A stretch of 33,538 bases of DNA from Chloroflexi bacterium OLB14 (GCA_001567105.1 LMZR01000023.1:1-33538); one strand, 5' to 3'. Positions 24,821 to 33,538 are shown, numbered from the stretch's first letter. Notes: generated by a model not told the origin, from the letters alone. A program made the numbers and translations.

Positions 24821-26065
24821 TTAGGTTTTAGACAAGTCTGCCCAAATTCTAGGGGGACGCAATGCCCACCAACGTATCCAGTATAAGCCAATGACAGTGA
24901 AAAGCGGGAAAAATAAGAAGAGTATATCTTGAGTTAAATTGCTAAATGGGCTGAAAAAATATAAAACCCATGGAGCAAAAAGCAAGATTAACAGTAGGAG
25001 GATAGTTAGGAGCGTGCCAATTTTCCAGCGATCATAAACAATAGAGAAAATTAACGCTAATGGGATAATTAATATAGAAAGGTGTTCCATTTCTGTACGG
25101 AAACCTAAAAGAGGTGAAACAGCCAACGCCAAACAAGAAACCCAATATAACCTGCGGGGGTCTAAATTTTGTAAAGCAGTCCATTCGTAAGCAATAGCAA
25201 TGATGAGCGTGATGACAATGATCCAAGCCAAGAGACGCCCAAAAGATGGAAAAAGATTTTGTAAGGCTGAAAAAATTGTAAAGCCAAAATTGGCGCGTAA
25301 ATTGTTTATGCCAGCTTGCAAGTAAGGAAAAAACCAATTGGGATATAGAAAAATAGAAACGGTTAACAAAATAAATGAAAGCATAAAAAAGCCAGCAAAG
25401 ACGCGCGTGCGAGATTGTCTATAAGCATACCAAGCAATGAATGCCATAAACAACAAGCCCACCTCCCAATAATATAAAGAGATCGCCAGTAAGGCGCCTA
25501 GTAACTCATCATGTTCATAAAATAAGGCTAATAACATGCCTGCATATATTAATCCCAGCAAGAGGACAGGATTGGCTTGCAAAAATGCTTGAAAGGTATA
25601 AAAATTTAATACACAAAAATAAAAAAATAAAATTGAAAACCAGCGTGGCGCTTCCCAATTTGTCAGATACAAACTAAGGTACACTAGCACGAACAAAGCC
25701 AATTGCAAAACTAAAGTAAAAATAGCACGCACCAACTGTACGTCAGTAAGAAGCGCAAAGGGAAAATAAAGTAACAGGATATGGAAAGGCGTGTCTAAAA
25801 TATAAACTTCATCGCCTGTTTGAAGCGGAATATCATAAACAACTTCTTGCACGCGCATAGGAATCCAAGCGCTGTATGGATCAATTTGCTCAAAGAAAAA
25901 CCCACGCACCCCAAACCAGTGCGCATAAAAATCTCCGCCGCCTTTTGGAAAGGAAAGGTTGGCATACAATAAAGCGACAGAGATGAGTAAAAAAATAATA
26001 ATCACTGCTGTAATGAATTGATAATCACGAGCAGTTAGTTTTTTTGATGGATGTTGAAAACTCAT
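24821..26065 (-). CDS. Polytopic GT87-like (DUF2029) membrane protein, probable mannosyltransferase-type GT-C
   Basis: A 414-residue protein with about ten membrane helices. The first outer loop reads KGGGDFYAHWFGVRGFFFEQIDPY, with the acidic residue and YAHW-x-x-VRGF pattern of GT87/DUF2029 proteins, which use polyprenyl-phosphate mannose. FQANPVLLLGLIYAGMLLAL and FRTEMEHLSILIIPLALIF are also family-like. It starts three bases after the GNAT stop. Its N-terminus (KKLTARDYQ) resembles the reconstructed N-terminus of the glycosyltransferase at 21733-23224, supporting that reconstruction. Function in envelope glycan assembly is inferred. Confidence 0.75.
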   Translation of the reverse strand: MSFQHPSKKLTARDYQFITAVIIIFLLISVALLYANLSFPKGGGDFYAHWFGVRGFFFEQIDPYSAWIPMRVQEVVYDIPLQTGDEVYILDTPFHILLLYFPFALLTDVQLVRAIFTLVLQLALFVLVYLSLYLTNWEAPRWFSILFFYFCVLNFYTFQAFLQANPVLLLGLIYAGMLLALFYEHDELLGALLAISLYYWEVGLLFMAFIAWYAYRQSRTRVFAGFFMLSFILLTVSIFLYPNWFFPYLQAGINNLRANFGFTIFSALQNLFPSFGRLLAWIIVITLIIAIAYEWTALQNLDPRRLYWVSCLALAVSPLLGFRTEMEHLSILIIPLALIFSIVYDRWKIGTLLTILLLLILLFAPWVLYFFSPFSNLTQDILFLFFPLFTVIGLYWIRWWALRPPRIWADLSKT

Positions 26066-26068
26066 TCC

Positions 26069-26666
26069 TTACTTCTCCACAGTGGAAGGAATTGTAAACC
26101 TAAAGATAGGGCGAGTTGGCGAGTTGCGCGCAACTTCTGTGAAGCCCGCTTGTTGAAACGCACTGACAGAGCCTGTGAACATAAAAGGCGCGGCTTGTTT
26201 TATTTTTGTATCTACAGGGTATGCCTCAACAATTTTTGCACCATTTTTTTTGGCGTGTGCCACAGCGGCTTTAATTAATTCAATGCTAATTTTTTTTATG
26301 GCGATGTTTTTTCTCGATAAAAAAACAAGTGATAGACCAAACTTCTTGATCATCTACTGCTTTGAGAATTTTTGAATACGCTAGCCTTGGGTATTGATGG
26401 CGAGGTTCGATGGCAATCCACCCAATAGGATAGCCTTCGGAGTAGGCAATTAAGCCTGGATTTTTTTTCGCATCAACAATTGATTTTTGCTGTTGTCTGT
26501 TTCCATCACCTTTATTTTGGCTGAAGGCTTTTCCTCTTAATTTCCAATACATACACCAACAACCTTCACACGCGCCTCTATCACCAAACAGCAATTCAAA
26601 ATCTCGCCATAATTTTTGGGTGAGCGGATGAAACGATAAATCCAATTCTTCAATTAGGTCACTCAT
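26069..26666 (-). CDS. GNAT family N-acetyltransferase (one-base frameshift)
   Basis: Two overlapping frames encode one protein. The first half (from 26666) has GACEGCWCMYWKLRGKAF and GYPIGWIAIEPRHQYPRLAYSK, then stops after EKKHRHKKN. The second half continues ISIELIKAAVAHAKKNGAKI, EAYPVDT, FTGSVSAFQQAGFTEVARNS and TRPIFRF. Removing one T from the T8 run at 26290-26297 merges them into about 198 residues, giving the acetyl-CoA loop region HRHKKISIELI. The Cys-rich CWCMYW start is typical of a small-molecule/antibiotic-type GNAT subgroup. It lies 13 bases after the EamA gene and three bases before the GT87-like gene. Confidence 0.88.
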
Positions 26667-26679
26667 TGTTTTTTTAACC

Positions 26680-27565
26680 TCAACGCCCTTCTATCGCGCG
26701 TTCGTGATCAACTTTTGTCCATTCTTTTACTTGAGACAGAATGACTGCAATAAAAATAAGAACACAGCCAAAAAATTTGTATGAGGATTAAAGTTTCGTT
26801 GAGCATCAGCCAACCTGCCAAAACAGCAAAAACAGATTCAAGGCTCAGAAGCAATGCGGCATCTGCTGGAGGCGTATGACGTTGCGCCCAAACTTGAATG
26901 GTATAGCATAATCCTAAAGAGAAAATGGCTGTATATCCAATGGCAAATAATAAGGGTAAATCAAAATTTATGTTCTGTTCAATTATTACGCCCACTCCTA
27001 AGTTTAACATCCCACAAACAATTAATTGCCCTGTCGAAAAAGATATTGCTTCAAACTTTGAAGCAAACTTTCCTAAAAGAATAATGTGAATTGCCCAAAA
27101 GGTGGCGCCAATCAGTTCTAGTAAATCTCCAAATTGAATATGAAATTTTCCGCCAGTTGAAAGTAAGAATGCGCCAATCCCAGCCAAGAGAATTGCCAAA
27201 ATAGAGAGCCAATGTGGTGTTTCTTTCCAAAAGACAAATAAGAGAATAGGTATAAGGACTACATATAAACTGGTGATGAAGCCTGCGTTGCCAGCCGTTG
27301 TGTATAACATCCCTGCCTGTTGAAACGCCGCCGCAATGAATAAAACGAAACCTGCTATAAACATCCATAACCATTGTGTGCGTGGAATGGTTTTATATTG
27401 AATGGCTTTCCAAGCAAATGGTAACACTACCAAACCTGCTAATAAATAACGATAGCCATTAAATTGATAGACACTGCCTAATTGACCTGCCACACGTTGA
27501 GCCACAAATGCCGAACCCCAGATGATAGAGATGATGAAAAGTGTAATATCTGCTTTTATTCGCAT
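26680..27565 (-). CDS. EamA/DMT family transporter (one-base frameshift near the 3' end)
   Basis: Ten hydrophobic helices in two EamA repeats: IISIIWGSAFVAQRVAG to LLAGIGAFLLSTGG, then GATFWAIHIILLGKFASKF to LESVFAVLAGWLMLNETL. An upstream start at 27655 would add a low-complexity segment encoded by repeat DNA, so the ATG at 27565 (MRIKADITLF) is preferred although no good ribosome-binding site is seen. The frame goes wrong after LIQIF. Removing one A from the A6 run at 26770-26775 restores the last helix GCVLIFIAVILSQVKEW and a stop at 26680. DMT proteins export amino acids, nucleotides or other metabolites; the substrate is unknown. Confidence 0.88.
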
Positions 27566-27799
27566 GGGGAAATTGTAATTGGTAATTGGAGAATCGGTTA
27601 TAAAAATTCGCGTCCTTCGCCTATTTGCGGAGTTCGCGTTATAAGCCTTAAACATTTTATTTGAGGAAGCGCATTTGTTAGGACGCAGATGAACGCTGAA
27701 AAACGCTGATTTTATTTTGTGTGCATTTTGAAATCAAAAGGTAAAAATCTTCTCTGCCAACACAAGCGTAACGCACTCACGAACAATTACCAAATACTA
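27566..27799. other. Divergent intergenic region rich in short repeats (EamA to secD)
   Basis: The whole gap between the two divergent genes is 314 bases. 27571-27590 is a TAATTGGTAATTGG run. 27594-27647 is an imperfect palindrome with outer TTATAA words and an inner TTCGCGTCCTTCGCC / GCGGAGTTCGCG pair. 27681-27710 is a three-unit 10-bp repeat. The rest up to the secD promoter holds nothing recognisable, and no small gene is evident. Confidence 0.6.
27681..27710. repeat. 10-bp-period repeat, second copy (three units)
   Basis: Units read GGACGCAGAT, GAACGCTGAA and AAACGCTGAT. The reverse complement matches the units at 823-852 (ATCTGCGTCC, ATCAGCGTCC), showing a dispersed family in opposite orientation. 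Confidence 0.55.
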
Positions 27800-27827
27800 T
27801 TTACCAAATACCAATCAGGAGTATAAT
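27800..27827 (+). promoter_or_regulatory. Sigma-70-type promoter of secDF
   Basis: TTTACC (27800-27805) and a perfect TATAAT (27822-27827) are 16 bases apart. The -35 region overlaps an 11-base direct repeat TTACCAAATAC (27788-27798 and 27801-27811). The predicted start near 27834 leaves a leader of about 45 bases. Confidence 0.65.
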
Positions 27828-27836
27828 AGCCCCCGC

Positions 27837-27853
27837 GCCAGCCACAAGCTGGC
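27837..27853 (+). promoter_or_regulatory. Leader hairpin upstream of secD
   Basis: GCCAGC and GCTGGC pair perfectly around a five-base loop CACAA, at the very 5' end of the predicted secD transcript. It could protect the mRNA end. The GGAG ribosome-binding site lies downstream of it and stays free. Confidence 0.4.
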
Positions 27854-27879
27854 ATTTTCGTGGATGGAGACTTTGACGC

Positions 27880-29241
27880 ATGATTCGTAATTTAACCAAT
27901 CGTATTATCTTAATTGTGGTTGTGGTTGCCTTATCTTTATGGATTGACCTCAGCAACGAAATAACTATCCCTAACCCATTTAGCAAAACAGGCGAAACTT
28001 GGCTAAGCAATAATGTAGAGCCACGCCTCGGGTTAGACTTACAAGGTGGCTTACAAGTTTTACTAGAAGCAGATATTCCTGCCGACCAAACTGTAGATGC
28101 AGATGCAATGGAAGTGGCTCGTCAAATTGTGCAACAACGTACCGACGCTTTAGGTGTAAATGAAAATGTAATCACAGTAGCAGGCGATCGTCGTATTGTA
28201 GGTGAATTCCCCGGCTTAGCAGATACCGAATCTGTTTTGGAGACGATTCAACAAACAGGTTTGCTTGAATTTGTAGATACAGGTGATACTTATCTTGAGC
28301 CCGGCACAGTTTTAGTCACCGACTATAGCCCCACAGGCACACCTGTTGTAGCTCCAGAAGGTGTAACGGTTTATCATACAATAATGACAGGTGCCGAGTT
28401 GGATTCTGTGAGTGTAATCCCCAATCAACTGGGTGGTGGGTACGCCATTGATTTTATTTTGAAATCAAATGGCGCCACAATATTTGCAGAACATACAAGT
28501 GCCAATGTCGGCAAAATATTAACTATTGTTTTAGATAAGCAAGTAATTTCTTCCCCTAGAATTGATGGAGCCATCACAGGTGGTCAAGGCACCATTACAG
28601 GCAACTTTACATCCGAAGCAGCAAATGCTTTTGCAGTTCAACTTCGTTATGGTTCTTTACCGGTACCATTAAAAATTGTAGAAACACGAATTATTGGTCC
28701 AACCCTTGGGGCAGATTCATTAAATAAAAGTTTATTAGCTGGCTTAATTGGTATGAGTATTGTTGCATTATTCATGCTCATTTACTATCGTTTACCGGGC
28801 ATTGCCGCTGTACTTTCTATTTTGATATATGCAACAATCTCATTTGCAATTTTCAAATGGTTTCACTTCACACTCACCTTACCGGGCATTGCAGGTTTCT
28901 TGCTCAGTACAGGTGCCGCATTAGATGCAAACATTCTCATCTTCGAACGCATCAAAGAAGAATTACGCGCTGGCAAAACTTTGAATCAAGCACTTGATCA
29001 AGGCTGGACGCGAGCATGGTCATCTATTCGCGATTCAAACCTATCAGCCATCATCACAGCCCTCATTTTGTTTTGGTTTGGCTCATCCTTTGGAGCCAGC
29101 ATTGTAAAAGGCTTCTCTCTCACCCTTGCTTTAGGCGTATTAATTTCACTCTTCACTGCCATTTATGTCACCCGCGCCTTACTCGTCATTCTTTTGCGCG
29201 CTTTCAAACCACAAAACTTAACAAGCTGGTTTGGTTTATAA
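27880..29241 (+). CDS. secD: Protein translocase subunit SecD
   Basis: A 453-residue membrane protein that, with SecF, uses the ion gradient to complete protein export after SecYEG/SecA. N-terminal helix (8-24), conserved GLDLQGG (51-57), the large extracytoplasmic P1 domain, ITGGQGTITGNFTSEAA near 232-248, then five C-terminal RND-type helices with GAALDANILIFERIKEELR (346-364). The length is compact, as for Gram-positive and Chloroflexi SecD proteins. GGAG lies about ten bases upstream of the ATG. secF follows after 12 bases. The frame is intact. Confidence 0.97.
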   Translation: MIRNLTNRIILIVVVVALSLWIDLSNEITIPNPFSKTGETWLSNNVEPRLGLDLQGGLQVLLEADIPADQTVDADAMEVARQIVQQRTDALGVNENVITVAGDRRIVGEFPGLADTESVLETIQQTGLLEFVDTGDTYLEPGTVLVTDYSPTGTPVVAPEGVTVYHTIMTGAELDSVSVIPNQLGGGYAIDFILKSNGATIFAEHTSANVGKILTIVLDKQVISSPRIDGAITGGQGTITGNFTSEAANAFAVQLRYGSLPVPLKIVETRIIGPTLGADSLNKSLLAGLIGMSIVALFMLIYYRLPGIAAVLSILIYATISFAIFKWFHFTLTLPGIAGFLLSTGAALDANILIFERIKEELRAGKTLNQALDQGWTRAWSSIRDSNLSAIITALILFWFGSSFGASIVKGFSLTLALGVLISLFTAIYVTRALLVILLRAFKPQNLTSWFGL

Positions 29242-29253
29242 AGGAACTTCCCC

Positions 29254-30168
29254 ATGAATATTCTTGGAAAACGTTATTACTTTTTCGCATTCTCACTCAT
29301 CCTAATTGCTTTTGGGCTCACACTTCTATTTATAAACGGGGTACCACTATCAATTGATTTCACGGGTGGTAGTTTGATTGAAGTTCAATTTGAAGAAGGC
29401 AAGGCATTAGATACAGAGAGTATTATCTCCATTTACGAAGCCTCAAATGTTGATGATGCTCAAGTCACCTCAACCGACGCAGGTACATTACTGATTCGTT
29501 CATCATTCCTCACAAACGAAAATAGAGATTTAATTCTCGATGCCTTAAAAGAAAAATCCAGCTCTGAAATCAAGGTGATTCGCTTCGATAGTGTTGGGCC
29601 AAGCATCGGAAAACAAGTAACCCAACGAGCCGCCATTGCTGTTGCAATAGCATCATTGCTAGTGGTTCTATTCATTGTTTGGTCGTTCCGCAAAGTGCAA
29701 AACTCATTCCGCTATGGTGTGTGCGCCATCCTCGCTATGATTCACGACATCGCCATCATATTCAGCATCACAGGCATTGGCGCATATTATTTCGACTGGC
29801 AAATTGACTCACTTTTTCTCACTGCCTTATTAACCGTCATTGGGTTCTCCATGCAAGATACTATCGTCGTATTCGACCGTATCCGCGAAAACTCAACCAT
29901 ATTACGCCGATTAGATTTCGAATCACTCATTAATCATTCCATCGTCCAAACCTTACAGCGCTCCATCAACACCCAATTGATGACCGTAGAATTTTTATTG
30001 CTAGCCTTAGCCTTATTCGGTGGCGTTACCCTTCAAGAATTTGCCATCGTTTTATTGGTTGGCTTGCTTAGCGGTACTTATTCATCCATCTTTGTTGCCG
30101 CCCCAATTTTAGTTCTTTGGGAAAAACAAGAATGGAAAACTTGGTTTGGTAGAAAACAAACTGTTTAA
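29254..30168 (+). CDS. secF: Protein translocase subunit SecF
   Basis: A 304-residue partner of SecD. First helix (9-27), the SecF motif SIDFTGGSLIEVQF, a small extracytoplasmic P4-like domain (about 35-118), then five RND helices with TVIGFSMQDTIVVFDRIREN and the RSINTQLMTVEFLLLALALF segment. AAAGGAA precedes the ATG. The gene ends just before a strong palindromic terminator, so secD-secF is a two-gene operon. Confidence 0.97.
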   Translation: MNILGKRYYFFAFSLILIAFGLTLLFINGVPLSIDFTGGSLIEVQFEEGKALDTESIISIYEASNVDDAQVTSTDAGTLLIRSSFLTNENRDLILDALKEKSSSEIKVIRFDSVGPSIGKQVTQRAAIAVAIASLLVVLFIVWSFRKVQNSFRYGVCAILAMIHDIAIIFSITGIGAYYFDWQIDSLFLTALLTVIGFSMQDTIVVFDRIRENSTILRRLDFESLINHSIVQTLQRSINTQLMTVEFLLLALALFGGVTLQEFAIVLLVGLLSGTYSSIFVAAPILVLWEKQEWKTWFGRKQTV

Positions 30169-30178
30169 TATACAATAT

Positions 30179-30215
30179 AAATAAGGCAGATGAATTCATC
30201 TGCCTTATTTTTTTT
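30179..30215 (+). terminator. Intrinsic terminator after secF
   Basis: A perfect palindrome spans 30179-30210 with the core AAGGCAGATGAA and its complement and no unpaired loop bases. It runs into eight T residues at 30208-30215. The hairpin must open at least a few central A-T pairs for a loop. Only three bases separate the T-tract from the next start codon. Confidence 0.9.
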
Positions 30216-30218
30216 ACT

Positions 30219-31067
30219 ATGAAACAAAATAAAACATTTTTTATCATTGCAATTGTATTAAGTGCTTGCACCTCACCAAAAACAACCCAAGTTACCTCAA
30301 CGCCAACAACTCCATTAAGCACGGCACAAGTAGCTACCTCTGTACCAACAGCAACAACAGCTCCTGCTTATGTAACGCCACCCAATACCAACTGGCACAT
30401 CCAGTATACAGGTGACATTAACACAAACATAAATGTAGGCATTTACAACCTAGATTTATTTGAAACGGATGCTTCAGTGATTGCACAATTAAAAGAACGA
30501 AATATCTTCGTTATGTGTTACTTCAGCGCTGGCTCTTATGAAGATTGGCGACCCGATATAAATCAATTCCCTGCATCTGTTCTTGGCAACCCAATGGAAG
30601 ATTGGCAAGGCGAAACGTGGCTCGATATTCGTCAAATAGATTTATTAGCACCCGTCATGGAAGCACGCCTCAACCTCGCTTCCAGCAAAGGTTGTCATGG
30701 CGTAGACCCTGATAACATCAATGGCTATACAAATGAAACAGGCTTTCCACTCACCTATCAAGACCAACTTGCCTACAACATCTGGCTAGCAGAATCGGCT
30801 CACGCCCGCGGGCTTTCAATCGGATTAAAGAATGATATTGAACAAATTCCAAACCTCGTCTCATATTTTGATTGGCAATTAAACGAAGAATGTTTTTCAT
30901 TTCAAGAATGTGATTTGCTCCTACCTTTTATACAAGCAGGCAAACCTGTTTTCCAAATTGAATACGAATTATCTACAACTGAATTTTGCGAGCAAGCAAA
31001 ACAATTTGGCTTTCAATCTATCCGAAAAAATTGGCAATTAGATGAATATTCAGAAACTTGTTCATAA
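30219..31067 (+). CDS. GH114-like (endo-alpha-1,4-polygalactosaminidase family) lipoprotein
   Basis: A 282-residue predicted lipoprotein. A short signal peptide ends in the lipobox LSAC (Cys17), followed by a Thr/Pro-rich linker (18-55). The catalytic barrel starts at NTNWHIQYTG, with VMCYFSAGSYEDWRPD (98-113), GETWLDIRQ, the acidic GCHGVDPDNINGY (158-170) and HARGLSIGLKND, all typical of GH114/TM1410-like hydrolases. It would act outside the cell, on galactosaminogalactan-type or cell-bound glycans. The start codon lies three bases after the secF terminator, leaving no room for a ribosome-binding site or a normal promoter. Confidence 0.87.
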   Translation: MKQNKTFFIIAIVLSACTSPKTTQVTSTPTTPLSTAQVATSVPTATTAPAYVTPPNTNWHIQYTGDINTNINVGIYNLDLFETDASVIAQLKERNIFVMCYFSAGSYEDWRPDINQFPASVLGNPMEDWQGETWLDIRQIDLLAPVMEARLNLASSKGCHGVDPDNINGYTNETGFPLTYQDQLAYNIWLAESAHARGLSIGLKNDIEQIPNLVSYFDWQLNEECFSFQECDLLLPFIQAGKPVFQIEYELSTTEFCEQAKQFGFQSIRKNWQLDEYSETCS

Positions 31068-31076
31068 ATAACAACA

Positions 31077-32382
31077 TCAAAACGCAAAGCAGAAAATTAA
31101 ATCATTGACATTTGTGCCTGTAGGACTCGTTTTGATTAAATCATCAAGCTGATTAAAAAAATGATACGCATCATTATTTAATTTGTAGTTGTTTATTTCC
31201 ATCCCCAACCTTTTACCTCGCTGATAACTTTCCCCTGTCACCACAGCACCAGCCGCATCTGTTGGTCCATCTTCCCCATCCGTTGCAATAGATATAAACA
31301 TGATATTCTCCAAGCCTGCTAAAACTTCAACAGCAGATAAAGCCAGTTCTTGATTTCTGCCACCTTTACCATTTCCTTTAACAGTCACAGTTGTTTCCCC
31401 GCCTGCCAATAAACAAAATGGTCTTTTTATTATTTTGTAATTCAGTTTTGAATTGCAATGCAAGTTGTTTACCAACTTCACTGGCTTCGCCTTGTATATT
31501 TCTATTTATCACTCGGCAAACCAATTGATTCCATGCCCCTTCCCTCCATATCCTCGCCCCTTCAATTTGGCTACGCGCAAAATCTAAGGCTGTGGAATTG
31601 CTGGCAATGACTTTATTTTCTACATTTACAAACAATGGATTATCTGCTTTTAGCGTTTCTTTCCAATTAAAGTTTTGATGTTCAATTTTATATTTTTCCA
31701 AAATTTTTAGTGCATCTTCTTTCGTTGTTGAATCTGGCACTGTGATTCCCGAAGCAATTGCTTCCAGTGAATCGCCTACTACATCCGAAAGAATCAAACT
31801 GATAATTTTCGCTCCGTTGGCAAGTTGCACAACTCCCCCACCTTTTAATCCATCTAAATGTCTGCGAATGGTATTGATCTCTTGAATACTTGCACCTGAT
31901 TTCAATAAAGCAGATGTAACTTTTTGCAATTCATCTAATGGAATGATTGGCGCAGTCATCAATGCTGAGCCACCGCCTGAGATTAAACAAATCAGCAAAT
32001 CGTCTTTAGTTAGTTGAGATAAAAACTTTTTTGTTGCAATGCCTGCTTGAGCACTCAAACTTTTGGGGATAGGATGATTTCCCAGAATAACAGAACCAAG
32101 TTGACGGTCAGGTAATGAAGCGTGTTTGGTGATGATTAAAGAATCGGTTAATGAAATTTCATCTGCTACTGCTTGAGTCATCGCAACGGCGGCTTTACCT
32201 ACCCCCAGCGCGTAGCTTTTTTTGGTAGTGGGCAGTTTATGGTTTTGTAAATATTTTTTTACAACGCTATAAGGATTAATAGAATCGAAAACGCCAGCAA
32301 GCGTTTGCCGAATAAATTCTCTGTGCGTATGTTTTTGAATTGAGAATGAATCGAAACGGGCAGGATTAAATTTAGAAATCAT
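31077..32382 (-). CDS. Glycerate 2-kinase, MOFRL family (one-base frameshift)
   Basis: Two frames encode one protein of about 434 residues. The N-terminal DUF4147 part has YALGVGKAAVAMTQAVADE, LICLISGGGSALM and INTIRRHLDGLKGGGV. The C-terminal MOFRL part has LLAGGETTVTVKGNGKGGRN, ATDGEDGPTDAAGAVV and TSPTGTNVNDL. Removing one T from the T5 run at 31424-31428 joins LQNNK to RPFCLLAGGE. It phosphorylates D-glycerate to 2-phosphoglycerate using ATP, feeding glycolysis. The start at 32382 (MISKFNPARF) overlaps the end of the diguanylate cyclase gene by 11 bases; an earlier in-frame ATG would lie deep in that gene. Confidence 0.9.
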
Positions 32383-33538
32383 CTCTACGGCGACGATGAT
32401 GTTCACCCTTGTGCTTATACATAGCATCATCGGCAAGGTTAATTACTTTTTCAAGCGATATGCCTGCTGTGCTAGTAGCGGCACCAAGTGATAGGCTGAG
32501 TTCTGGTTCGCGATAAAATTTATTATTCATCTCAACCAACATTTGAATATGGCGCATAAATTCATTAGCGGTTTCTTCGCCCTCACCTTGCAGAACAACC
32601 ACAAATTCGTCACCGCCAATGCGCGCAGTGAAATATTTCTCTTCAGAGGCGGCTTGCAATACTTCTGCTACGCGCCGAATCAATTTATCACCAACTTGAT
32701 GACCTAAGCGATCGTTTACAACTTTGAGATAATTCAAATCTATGATGATAATGCTAATTGGGTCTTGGCGATTGATTTCTAATTTCAAAATTGTTTCTTC
32801 AAAATACGCGCGGTTATATAAGCCTGTCATCACATCGTGTGTGCCGAGATAACGTAAATATTCCTCCGCTTTCTTTCGTGAGGTAATATCCTGTATGGCA
32901 ACACTTCCCCAAGTAAAATCATTTTCATGCCCTGGCATAATGCGGAAACTCAATAAAATATTTATTGGTTCGCCTGCCAGTGAATAATTAACACCTTCAC
33001 GTTCGTAATGCAATTTTCCATTCCATAGGTCTACAAGTTCTTTCGCAAAATGCGTGCGCATTTCATCACGGAAAATCTGATCTAAATTATTTAATAACTC
33101 TTGTTTGGAATTTGCACCAAAAAGTTCCAGCGTTTTTTGATTGACATTCAAAACTTGTATCAGCGAAGCGCAATGTAGTACAGCCTGTGGATTATCTAAT
33201 AGATATGTTTCTAAATCTTCCACACCTTGCGCGCGCAGACTGTCAAAATATTTTTTGATGCCTCCATAATCTTCTTCCCACAATGAAATAGGTGAAGATT
33301 CAAATAAACTTTCGAGTCTTTTCTCGGCACGTTTTCTGGCTGTGATATCTTCGATGGTGACTAAAACCTTATCCCAATTTTTTTTCATGCTCGGGTAAAA
33401 TACGCCAATGTAAAATGATGTTTAACGCTTCACCATCTAGCGTATAGTTGATTCCTTCACCCGACCATTGTATCTCCCCATTCCAAAGTGCTTATTAATT
33501 CCCGCTAAAATGATGACGCATACCATCACGAAAAACCA
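32372..33538 (-). CDS. PAS-domain diguanylate cyclase (GGDEF), 5' end beyond window, frameshifted
   Basis: The intact 338-residue frame from 33388 has a PAS domain (residues 24-173, ending in VAIQDITSRKKAE) and a GGDEF domain (LGTHDVMTGLYNRAYFEE to the end) with the active-site GGDEF at 258-262. The cyclase should make c-di-GMP; no EAL domain and no clear RxxD inhibitory site are seen. Upstream DNA encodes another PAS domain (GINYTLDGEALNI, WRILPEHEK) that joins if one base is removed from the T8 run at 33378-33385. Two more small indels lie at 33485-33487 and 33501-33503. No membrane helix is visible in the part present. It overlaps the glycerate kinase start. Confidence 0.85.

Noticed and set aside
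26290..26297. Programmed slippage at the T8/A8 run in the GNAT gene
   Set aside because: The run could in principle slip, but eight other genes show the same kind of break at shorter runs, so general sequence error is simpler.
26286..26666. Two separate overlapping GNAT fragments as independent genes
   Set aside because: They are halves of one acetyltransferase fold and meet at a T8 run; neither half would fold as an enzyme.
27566..27655. N-terminal extension of the EamA transporter from an upstream start
   Set aside because: The extra residues are encoded by AT-rich intergenic repeat DNA and precede the usual family start; the ATG at 27565 fits homologous lengths.

Overview
The window is a dense, AT-leaning bacterial chromosome segment (roughly 40% GC by eye). 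It fits a Chloroflexota member, most likely an Anaerolineae-type filamentous heterotroph. The evidence is a fused transaldolase/phosphoglucose isomerase gene, a Tad pilus locus with no secretin between cpaB and cpaE (as expected for a single-membrane cell), a PPOX/F420-type flavoprotein, a DUF429 protein, and many short palindromic or 10-bp-period intergenic repeats. The taxonomic call is inference; there is no rRNA or tRNA gene here and no CRISPR array.

Layout. 1-1.4 kb: a truncated class III aminotransferase (GSA-aminomutase-like) behind an Lrp/AsnC regulator with a strong promoter. 1.5-4.7 kb, plus strand: a GH36 alpha-galactosidase, a PPOX-fold flavoprotein and a solitary winged-helix/HNH nuclease. 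4.7-10.4 kb, minus strand: a carbon-metabolism run, transketolase - rpiB - tal/pgi fusion, then a pterin carbinolamine dehydratase. 10.5-12.7 kb: a DUF429 protein, divergent from a TlpA thioredoxin and an Lgt-like membrane protein that lacks conserved Lgt residues. 12.7-27.6 kb, minus strand: a nearly continuous gene chain reading EamA transporter, GNAT, three polytopic GT-C-type proteins, a LuxR-type response regulator, a DegS/LiaS-type kinase, the Tad pilus genes cpaB-cpaE-cpaF-tadB-tadC, comF and hpf. 27.8-31.1 kb, plus strand: secD-secF with a good promoter and an intrinsic terminator, then a GH114-like lipoprotein. 31.1 kb to the end, minus strand: a MOFRL glycerate 2-kinase overlapping a PAS/GGDEF diguanylate cyclase cut by the right edge.

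A pervasive feature is single-base indels in A/T runs that break otherwise normal genes: tal-pgi (four events), tlpA, the histidine kinase, the response regulator (two), one glycosyltransferase, the GNAT, the EamA transporter, the glycerate kinase and the PAS/GGDEF gene. In each case the missing conserved sequence continues in another frame directly across the run. Uncorrected long-read homopolymer error is the simplest explanation, so these genes are annotated as single reconstructed genes.

How the genes may work together: transketolase, RpiB and Tal-Pgi cover most of the non-oxidative pentose phosphate pathway and its link to glucose-6-phosphate. The kinase/regulator pair, a CpaE that keeps a phosphorylatable receiver, and the Tad ATPase and platform proteins suggest a signal-controlled pilus. 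ComF downstream and membrane glycosyltransferases upstream hint at links to DNA uptake or envelope/pilin glycosylation; both links are inference.
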